In this document: positions 1 through 7,000 of the stretch, piece by piece
Layout of the letters: every line of letters starts with the position of its first letter
Position numbering within the stretch: position 1 is the stretch's first letter
Assembly: GCA_963578625.1 (NCBI GenBank)
Contig: CAUZEO010000218.1
Location: 1-9,032, forward strand
DNA: 9,032 nucleotides
Direction: 5' to 3'
DNA from: CAUZEO01 sp963578625
GTDB lineage: Bacteria > Verrucomicrobiota > Kiritimatiellia > SLOV01
Notes under the pieces: generated by a model
The model's input: only the letters and a program-made list of their open reading frames with translations
What the model was told of the DNA's origin: nothing
Databases searched by the model: none
Position numbers and translations under genes: made by a program

Positions 1-818
1 CCTCCGATGACCTGGCCGAAGGTGCCGAAGAGATACATTGCGGAAACCAGAATCGCCGTCCCTAGCTTTTTCGTTCCGAGCTGGCCCTCCATAGAAAAAA
101 GGCCGGTGAGGAATTCCATACTGGCTTCAAAATGTGCTGGAATTGCCACCACCGTGCCGCGATAGGAGAGCCCCAGCAGCGCCATGCACGCCAGCATCAT
201 GACGAAATACGAAACCATGCCTTCGCCTTCCTGCGCATTGCCGTTCATGCCTGCTCGTTCCACCAGGGATTCATCGATCTTGATAAATGCCAACAGGACC
301 CCGAGAAGGATCGTCAGGCCGCCGTAGATGTGAAATGTCCACTGCCAGCCCACGAAATAGCCGGCGAGTCCCGCAAACAGGGGTCCCAGACCGATTCCCA
401 GGTTGCCCCATACGCCATTGATCCCCAGTGCTTGTCCCCGGTTTTTACAGGTATGGCTGATCAGCGCCATTCCCACCGGATGATATATAGCGGCAAAGAA
501 CCCGATGACGGCGAGGCCAAGAGACAGCTTGCCCGGCGTCGTGGCGATGCCGGTCAAAAAACAGCCCGCTCCAATCCCGAACATCATGCCGACTAGCATC
601 GGCCTGTTCTTCCAGCGATCGCCAATGTAACCGAGCGGCACTGCGAACAATCCGAAGAAAAGATACATCCAGAACGCTAAATTCAGCGTTTCGGCGAGGC
701 TGAGCCCCATCTCTTCGTGGAGAAACAGCGCCAGCGTGGGAAACAGCAGCATGTAGAAGTGGACGATAAAATGCCCCGCGCCGCAGAGCAGAAGCACCTT
801 TTTTTCGTTCCTGTTCAT
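1..818 (-). CDS. MFS transporter, C-terminal part outside the window
   Basis: This is an inner-membrane transporter of the major facilitator superfamily. The reverse strand is open from the ATG at 818 to the window edge, giving 272 residues. The N-terminus 'GHFIVHFYMLLFP' opens the first membrane segment. MFS motif A is visible as 'GYIGDRWKNR' at residues 63-72, between helices 2 and 3. Helices can be placed near residues 8-32, 45-65, 74-95, 98-120, 132-155 and 158-180. A hydrophilic central loop follows (about 181-200), then the start of the second six-helix half. The 'YHPVGMALIS' segment in helix 4 recalls the fosmidomycin-resistance-like MFS branch, but substrate cannot be inferred. The gene starts 19 bases after the dehydrogenase stop on the same strand, so the two are probably co-transcribed. 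No strong Shine-Dalgarno is seen before the ATG. The other frames of this stretch contain only shadow ORFs. Confidence 0.9.
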   Translation of the reverse strand, partial: MNRNEKKVLLLCGAGHFIVHFYMLLFPTLALFLHEEMGLSLAETLNLAFWMYLFFGLFAVPLGYIGDRWKNRPMLVGMMFGIGAGCFLTGIATTPGKLSLGLAVIGFFAAIYHPVGMALISHTCKNRGQALGINGVWGNLGIGLGPLFAGLAGYFVGWQWTFHIYGGLTILLGVLLAFIKIDESLVERAGMNGNAQEGEGMVSYFVMMLACMALLGLSYRGTVVAIPAHFEASMEFLTGLFSMEGQLGTKKLGTAILVSAMYLFGTFGQVIG

Positions 819-837
819 TCGCGGGGGAGCCAGTCTT

Positions 838-1878
838 CTACACGTCGAATTCGATCATTGCCTTCAACACACCGTCCTCGTATCCGGCCACCAGATCGAA
901 CGCCTCCGTGGATGCGTCGAATGGGAACCGATGTGTAACCATGGGGCCGACATCGATGGTTCCTTGTTCGATGAAGTCGAGGGCACTCTGTACGCAACCC
1001 TCCTGGCGTCTGACATTATAGAGGGTAATTTCCTTGCGGCGCATCTGGTCGACTTGAAAAGAGATTCGGTCTACTTCCGGAATCCCTATCATCATCAGTT
1101 TTCCCCCGGGTTTAAGAATCTCGATGCATTGGTCCACCGCGCTCTGCTGACCGCAACACTCGAACACGACGTCCAGTCCGTTCGGTTGATGTTCGCGGAT
1201 CGCGGCGAGAACGTCTTCGCGATCGGGATTTCCGGCCCAGGTCGCGCCTGCTTTTTTTGCCAGTTCCACCCGCGCGTCAATCCTGTCCGTGCAATACACT
1301 CCTGCCGGTCCCATGGTTCTCGCAGGAAGGAGAACGCACATCCCAATCGGTCCCATGCCCAGGATGCCGACCGATGCGCCCGCGAGCGGGATGGATTTTT
1401 TGATCGCATATACGCTGATGGCAAGCGGTTCGGAAATAGTGGCGTCCCCGAATGAGGTCCCGTCCTGTATCGAGAAACAATTCTGTTCCGGCATCACAAT
1501 GAATTCGCTCAGACTTCCCTCTGTCTGTCCGGGGCAGCCGAGGAACCGGCCGTTCCGGCAGGTGTTACTTCGACCGGCTTTGCATTGATCGCATTCCCCG
1601 CAGGTGATCGCCGGTTCTACCGCGACTCGGTCCCCCACGCTCACCTGTCTCACGGCGGAGCCCGTTTCTACCACGGTGCCGGCGCACTCATGACCGACGG
1701 TGAAAGGATATTCCACGACCTGGCTCCCGATACGACCGCTCACGAAGTAATGAATATCAGATCCGCAGACGCCTACCGCTTCCATCCGGATTTTGACATC
1801 CGTTGGACTCTGTAGGTGGAGATCCGGAACGTCCCGCATTTCCATCCCGCGGATCCCGGTCAATACCATCGCTCTCAT
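838..1878 (-). CDS. Zinc-dependent medium-chain dehydrogenase (sorbitol/threonine dehydrogenase-like)
   Basis: This is a cytoplasmic NAD(P)-dependent alcohol or polyol dehydrogenase of the MDR family. Residue numbers count from the longest possible start, the ATG at 1911. Catalytic zinc ligands are visible: C49 in 'GVCGSDIHY', H74-E75 in 'GHE', and E161 in 'EPLA'. The structural zinc site is complete, with C104, C107, C110 and C118. The Rossmann glycine motif is 'GILGMGPIG' (182-190). D209 at the end of the second strand favours NAD over NADP. I chose the ATG at 1878 because 'MRAMVLTGIRGMEM' matches the usual family N-terminus. The ATG at 1911 would add 11 residues with no family counterpart; it has a GGGGTAGG stretch directly beside it but no proper spacing. 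The length of about 346 residues is normal. The nearby transporter suggests a polyol, sugar alcohol or amino-alcohol substrate; the exact one is unknown. Confidence 0.93.
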   Translation of the reverse strand: MRAMVLTGIRGMEMRDVPDLHLQSPTDVKIRMEAVGVCGSDIHYFVSGRIGSQVVEYPFTVGHECAGTVVETGSAVRQVSVGDRVAVEPAITCGECDQCKAGRSNTCRNGRFLGCPGQTEGSLSEFIVMPEQNCFSIQDGTSFGDATISEPLAISVYAIKKSIPLAGASVGILGMGPIGMCVLLPARTMGPAGVYCTDRIDARVELAKKAGATWAGNPDREDVLAAIREHQPNGLDVVFECCGQQSAVDQCIEILKPGGKLMMIGIPEVDRISFQVDQMRRKEITLYNVRRQEGCVQSALDFIEQGTIDVGPMVTHRFPFDASTEAFDLVAGYEDGVLKAMIEFDV

Positions 1879-1983
1879 CTGCCCGTCCCATTTTTGAAGT
1901 TGGGTCCTCATCCTACCCCGGAAAGCGCAGCGTTTTCTAGCATTCGTTTTTCAGTCGCGTGGATTCCGTCCCGTTGGAGTTCC

Positions 1984-2081
1984 GGGCTCCGCATGGGATT
2001 CCCGCGGATGAGACACCGGTACCGCGGATGCTGGGCTCCGCATGGGGTTTCCGCGGATGCTGTACCGGTATCGCGGATGGG
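1984..2081. repeat. Two tandem diverged 49-bp repeats
   Basis: Two adjacent copies, 1984-2032 and 2033-2081, both begin GGGCTCCGCATGGG and agree at about 41 of 49 positions. Each holds two CCGCGGAT-type words (the last CGCGGATG in copy 2) and a central ACCGGTA. Copy 2 has a perfect palindrome TACCGGTA at 2063-2070. Read on the minus strand, each copy can fold a small hairpin with a CCGC/GCGG stem. The array fills most of the 205-base gap between the PspC gene stop and the dehydrogenase start, and ends two bases before the PspC stop codon. It has no convincing reading frame. It could be an intergenic repeat family or an operator array; its role is unknown. Confidence 0.8.
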
Positions 2082-2083
2082 GG

Positions 2084-2317
2084 TTATTGGGCTCGCAAAT
2101 CTTCGAGGCGAAACGGAGTCTCGGCCTCGGGCATGACCACCGTCAGAGTGATGTAGAGAATGAGACCCGGCAATGCGGCGCTGCAAACCGTCAGAAATAC
2201 GTACGCCGTGCGGAGTCTGGACGGCGACCATCCCAAGTATTCTGCAACGCCTCCGATCGTACCTCGCATCACATAGTCGTCCGCCGATTTTCTGAGAGCT
2301 CTCTGTTCCGATTTCAC
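2084..2317 (-). CDS. Small PspC-domain membrane protein
   Basis: This is a 77-residue protein with a PspC domain, the family of the phage-shock-protein C membrane component. The domain runs from about residue 18 to 63: 'MRGTIGGVAEYLGWSPSRLR' matches the 'GVxGGIAEYFGxDPxxVR' family start. It is followed by one long hydrophobic segment (about 39-62) that ends in the typical 'MPE'. The frame is open much further upstream (to 2569), but that part lies over the divergent regulator and has no PspC similarity. I chose the GTG at 2317 because an AGGAG Shine-Dalgarno lies nine bases before it. The gene is divergent from the MerR-type regulator, 126 bases from the chosen regulator start, so that regulator is a natural candidate to control it. 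No cognate PspA, PspB or PspF is visible here, so a phage-shock role should not be assumed. Confidence 0.78.
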   Translation of the reverse strand: MKSEQRALRKSADDYVMRGTIGGVAEYLGWSPSRLRTAYVFLTVCSAALPGLILYITLTVVMPEAETPFRLEDLRAQ

Positions 2318-2326
2318 GAGTGCATT

Positions 2327-2332
2327 CTCCTG
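2327..2332 (-). promoter_or_regulatory. Ribosome binding site that sets the PspC gene start
   Basis: On the minus strand this reads CAGGAG, with the AGGAG core followed by nine bases and then GTG at 2317. It is the main argument for a GTG start and for the short form of this gene. Confidence 0.65.
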
Positions 2333-2390
2333 CCGGCATCCGGGGACCGCAATCCAAATCCATGGAAGATTTGATGAAACAGATTCCGCA

Positions 2391-2418
2391 TTGACACCGT
2401 GACGTAAAGGTGTATAGT
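2391..2418 (+). promoter_or_regulatory. Promoter of the MerR-type gene with a dyad in its spacer
   Basis: A perfect -35 box TTGACA (2391-2396) is followed by a 16-base spacer and TATAGT (2413-2418). An inverted repeat ACACC (2394-2398) and GGTGT (2409-2413), with a 10-base gap, is nearly centred in the spacer. MerR-family regulators bind dyads between the -35 and -10 boxes, so autoregulation is a fair inference. The expected start of transcription is near 2425, immediately before the ATG at 2426. Confidence 0.55.
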
Positions 2419-2443
2419 TGTTTGTATGACAGGTGATTCGGAG

Positions 2444-2986
2444 ATGACGATCGGCACGTTGGCCCGGGAAAGCGAGGTGACGCCCCGGACCATACGGTAT
2501 TACACATCGAAGGGGCTGTTGCCTTTGCCTGCCGGCAGTGGCCAATACCGAATCTATGGACGGGAGCACCTGGTGCGACTAAACCTGATTAAGCGACTGA
2601 AGGCGGAGTATTTACCCCTCGAGGTCATTCACGATGCACTGCAAACGGTGGAGATAACCGAAATGGAGAAGATTTTAGAAAGCTGCGATTCTCCGCTAAA
2701 ACGATCGAACTCGGAACGTTTCCTTCCTGATCTATTGGAATCTATTTCGGAGGAGGGTTTGGAGGACTCCACCGACGGGTTCACACCCGATTCGAAAGAA
2801 ACCCGTGACACGCGAAAAACAGATACCAATCCCACGCGGACCGGTGCAATCGCACTGCCGTGGCATCGCGTGACGTTAGAAGATGGGATCGAGTTGCACT
2901 ACCGCACCACATCCAATCCGGAAAAGGCAAAATTTGTACAGGACGTGGTTACTTTTTCCATGAAATTGATTCAGGGGGAGAAGTAG
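2444..2986 (+). CDS. MerR-family transcriptional regulator
   Basis: This is a DNA-binding regulator of 180 residues from the chosen start. Numbering from the earlier ATG (2426), the N-terminal winged helix-turn-helix spans about 7-75: 'MTIGTLARESEVTPRTIRYY' is the classic MerR helix-turn-helix and 'YRIYGREHLVRL' is the wing. A polar, probably flexible linker follows (about 85-142). A small C-terminal conserved block 'LPWHRVTLEDGIELHYR' (144-160) comes last. There is one cysteine (C87) and no metal-binding cysteine cluster, so it is unlikely to be a classical metal sensor; the ligand is unknown. I chose the ATG at 2444 because AGGTG (2431-2435) lies eight bases upstream and family members begin at this point. 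The ATG at 2426 remains possible if the transcript is leaderless. It is divergent from the PspC gene, and its 3' end overlaps the convergent methyltransferase by 38 bases. Confidence 0.9.
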   Translation: MTIGTLARESEVTPRTIRYYTSKGLLPLPAGSGQYRIYGREHLVRLNLIKRLKAEYLPLEVIHDALQTVEITEMEKILESCDSPLKRSNSERFLPDLLESISEEGLEDSTDGFTPDSKETRDTRKTDTNPTRTGAIALPWHRVTLEDGIELHYRTTSNPEKAKFVQDVVTFSMKLIQGEK

Positions 2987-3629
2987 CGGCCGCCTCGTCG
3001 ATAAGGGATCGGCTTACGATTGCCAGCCAGGGTTGTTCATTCCGGGGGTTTCCCGATGGGCGGTAATAGTGGTGCAATATTTCGAAACCAGATGCTTCGA
3101 GATAGGACTTGCTCGTTTCGAACTCCATGTAGTGCCCGTAGCGTTGTCCCTGCCACCCTTCGCCGTTACCGCGGGGGTTGGATGAAAATAAAATGCCGCC
3201 CGGTCGAAGAGCACGATGCAATTCGCTAAGAACGCGGGGCAGTTCCTGACTGGGAATATGAAAAAGAGAGGCGTTGGCGAATATGCCATCGAATGCTTTT
3301 TCGGGCAATTCCAAGGTAAGAAAGGATTGTTGGAGGATCGGGCAGTTGGTGTAATGACGCGCGAACCTGCAAAACTCTTCACTGCCGTCCAAGCCTACAG
3401 GTCGATGTCCCAACGCTTTGAAAGACGCAATGTCCCGCCCGCCCGCACAACCCAAATCCAGGATGTCCAGTGAATTTTCACGGGGACAAGCCGATAGAAA
3501 CGCTTCAAGGTTTTGTGAGACGTCGTGGTCCTTCGTCCCTGCCCAGAAGGATACGGCATTGGCACTGTAGTGGCCAATGGTGGTGGTTTCGATGATGCCG
3601 AGTTCTTCGGAATTCAAACCAGATGACAT
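2949..3629 (-). CDS. Class I SAM-dependent methyltransferase
   Basis: This is a soluble 226-residue methyltransferase with a Rossmann-like fold. SAM-binding motif I is 'ILDLGCAGGRD' (56-66). The acidic residue at the end of strand 2 is D81 in 'GLDGSE'. The motif II/III region is 'FDGIFANASLFHI' (113-125) and 'LHRALRPGGIL' (138-147). The N-terminal 'FWAGTKDHDVSQN' (28-40) is a conserved lead-in of one subgroup of small methyltransferases. The acceptor substrate is unknown. The ATG at 3629 has a GGG-containing sequence (TAGGG) about ten bases upstream. The last dozen codons run antisense over the end of the MerR gene. The core fold seems complete by about residue 207 ('WLAIVSRS'), so the tail is probably an acquired extension. 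Confidence 0.9.
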   Translation of the reverse strand: MSSGLNSEELGIIETTTIGHYSANAVSFWAGTKDHDVSQNLEAFLSACPRENSLDILDLGCAGGRDIASFKALGHRPVGLDGSEEFCRFARHYTNCPILQQSFLTLELPEKAFDGIFANASLFHIPSQELPRVLSELHRALRPGGILFSSNPRGNGEGWQGQRYGHYMEFETSKSYLEASGFEILHHYYRPSGNPRNEQPWLAIVSRSLIDEAAATSPPESISWKK

Positions 3630-3662
3630 TCGTAGTGAACCCTATTTCCTAAGGTGCCGTCA

Positions 3663-3992
<330 letters not shown>

Positions 3993-4021
3993 TCGACCGG
4001 GTAGGGGGGGGAGTTTCCCCG

Positions 4022-4050
4022 TTGAAATTGAGCAGTCATTCGGCTACAGT
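4022..4050 (+). promoter_or_regulatory. Possible promoter of the DUF4838 gene
   Basis: TTGAAA (4022-4027), a 17-base spacer and TACAGT (4045-4050) fit a housekeeping promoter moderately well. Transcription would start near 4057, within a few bases of the ATG at 4059. No Shine-Dalgarno precedes that ATG, so a leaderless transcript would fit. The evidence is only pattern matching. Confidence 0.35.
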
Positions 4051-4058
4051 ATTCCGCT

Positions 4059-7000
4059 ATGTCGTTTGCTCTGTATCCCCTGTACCAAGTCCTGGCCGCC
4101 GTGACGATTTCCATGGGCGGAGTCGGCGACGTGGTCATTGTGCTCGACCCGGCGGCGGATCCACCGGAGATGCACGCCGCTGAAGAATTGGCCGATTTCC
4201 TGAACCAGGTCACCGGCGGCACATACCCAATTGTAAGTATCGCCGATCCCGTCAAAGCGAATTTATTCGTTGGACCCGATGCCGCGCTGATCGCCGATCC
4301 CGGGTTTTCGACCGCGGGCCTGGAAGAGGATGGAACCGTGATCCGTACCGTAGGCGACGACATCATCCTGGCGGGAGGCAAGCCCAGGGGCACGCTCTAT
4401 GCCGTCTATTCGTTCCTTGAGGACCAGGTCGGATGCCGATGGTGGTCGGATACCGACAGCACGATTCCATCCACGCCTTCCCTGGTCATCCCTGATCTGA
4501 ATCTCACCTACGTTCCGACGTTCGACTATCGCCAGGTCAGTTACCTGAACGCCCGCGACAAAGATTTTTCCGCGCGCAACAAATTGAATGGCCATGTGCA
4601 ACAGGTCAACGCGAAGCGCGGTGGTCGAAAGTTGGTCTACCTCGCGAACGAAAAATGGTCGGCGCACTCCATGCAGACCTTGGTACCGATCACAACCTAC
4701 GGCGGATCCAATCCGCAATGGTACTGTACGCCGGATGGTCTGGTCGCCAATGATTTCACCCAGGCAAGCATGCGGTCCACCGTGGTGGCCAACCTTGAAT
4801 TGATGCTCGACGGAAACAACCCACAGCAATCTTCCAACACCGGGTTGAGCGAGGTTCGATTTCATCTGCACAATTCCTCCAACTTCGTGGGCAACCCCGG
4901 TGCGGGTAGCGGCTGGGATACCACGGGGAGCGTTACCGTGTCCGCCTCCAGCTCTCATCCGACGCGTCCTCCTGCCCGTTGCGTTGATGGATCAGGGTTG
5001 GATACCGCCACCGGACTTTTCCATGCCACGGATGTCCTATCCGGCATCTTTGTTTCAGGAACCGCCGCCGCAAGTGCCCCGGCCACGCCGTACAATGCAG
5101 GCACCGTAGCCGGCATGCACTGGGTGGCATTTCAATTCGACCAGGTCTATCAACTCGGAGAGATGTGGGTCTGGAACGATAACGAACCGGTGTGGCATGT
5201 TCAGGGACCGAAGAATGTAACCATACAGTATTCAACCACTGCCGGAAGCACACCGGGGCAGTGGAATACAATCTTCAGTGGCGAACTGGATAAGGCATGG
5301 GGGTACCCTGGACACGCCCATGATATGGCCATCGATTTCGCCGGTGCCTCGGCCCGGTGGGTGGTGATCACGATCCACGACACCTGGCTTCTGAATACGG
5401 ACGACGTCACCACGATTTCCGTATCGCAGAACGATGGCTGGCTCCCGTGCAGTACGCCTGCATCCGATGCCATCGTTGCCCAGGAAGGCAGCTATGCCGG
5501 GGTGATTATGCGGTTCGTCAACGATGCGGCCGCGGACCTTGAAGTGAGCAACCCCGATCTGACGATCCACACCCTGGCCTATCACCACAGTGTTCGCGCA
5601 CCCTCCCTTACCGTCCCCCGATCAAACGTAGTCGTGGAACTGGTAACGGCTGCCGAAGCCATCCTGTCGCTGGGCACGCCGGGGGGAGAGCCGTCCTGGA
5701 GCGTACCGCTTGATGATGCGCGGAACCTGTGGCTCCACGATGAAATTGTCGCCTGGTCGCAGATCAGTCCTAGGTTACATATCTGGGAGTACGCCACTGC
5801 CTTCCAAGACCCGTATGTGCCGATACCGAATTTGCGCGTGCAGGCTCCCAACAAAGCAATTTACGCGGCCGAGGGGGTGAAGGGTGTGAATGGCGAAGGG
5901 TGGAGTTTCGGCATGGGTACGGACATGGCGGAGATCCGCTCCTGGATGCTTGCCAAGCTCTATTGGAATCCGGCCCTCGACGGGGAAACCCTCATCGAGA
6001 CGTTTTGTAACGGATACTACGAGGCCGCCGGGCCGAACGTCATCGCGTACATCGATCTCCTCCACAACGATGCTGAAGCACGTGGCGAGTGGTTGCCACA
6101 GGGCACCGGACCCAATTCTCCCTACCTTTCCTATGACACCATGAATCAATCGTGGAATCACCTGGCGGCCGGGGAGCAGACGGTCTTGTCGGACCCGGAA
6201 CTTTTGAAACGCATCCACGTAGCCCAGATCCCGATACTCTATATCTTTGTGAACCGGTGGTACGAGTTTTGCGATCGCGCCGCTGCATTGGGCAATCCGT
6301 GGCCGCTGCCGGCCCGCTACCAGGAGGCACACGCCCTGATTCAGCAGTACGGCGAAGCGAAATACCCCTTTCGGTTTGTACCGCCGGCCTTGCCCGTCGT
6401 ATCTGGACCACTGAATCTCGGCGCCCTGCCGCTGACGAGGTATGCCACGGCAACGCAGCCCGAGAATGGCTCCGCGACACTCGAAGAGAACAATGCCACC
6501 CTACAGATGACCGGAAACGTGTGGCGGAAGCTCGATCTCTCCTACAACGTCACCGCGAATACGCTGCTCGAATTCGATCTGAAGGTGAGCCAGCTCGGAG
6601 AAGTCCATGCCATTGGATTCGACACGGACAACAATGAGAGCGCCACCATGGGCTTCCGGCTCCACGGAACGCAGGCCTGGGCGGGGAGCATTGACGATTT
6701 TTATGCTCCGGGAGCGCCTTCCTCCGACTGGCAGCATTTTCGTATCCCGGTCGGAGCATTTTATACCGGTGCCGTGAACTACCTTTTTTTTGTGAATGAT
6801 CATGACGTGGGCAGCCCGAACGCAGAAAGTCGTTTCTCCAATATCCGAGTGAGCGAGGGCGCCGGTGCGGGGATCGTAAACGTAACCGTTTCCAGCCAAC
6901 ACCCCACTCGCAAAGGCGTACAAGCAGGCAACGGGTCGGGCCTCAGCGAGGACGGCCTACAACACGACGCCGTCGTGGGAAACATGTGGATGAGCAGTAT

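Noticed and set aside
132..596. Plus-strand open frame over the transporter gene
   Set aside because: It is antisense to a clear MFS reading frame, has charged low-complexity content and no family resemblance.
931..1815. Several open frames on the plus strand and in other minus frames over the dehydrogenase
   Set aside because: They lie over a gene with complete catalytic and zinc-binding residues and have no recognisable motifs of their own.
1908..2507. 199-residue minus-strand frame across the 49-bp repeats and the PspC gene
   Set aside because: It is arginine- and serine-rich, reads through the repeats and overlaps both the PspC and MerR genes in other frames; no domain is visible.
2318..2569. 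N-terminal extension of the PspC frame up to 2569
   Set aside because: The extension is antisense to the MerR helix-turn-helix and does not resemble PspC proteins; the GTG at 2317 with AGGAG explains the start.
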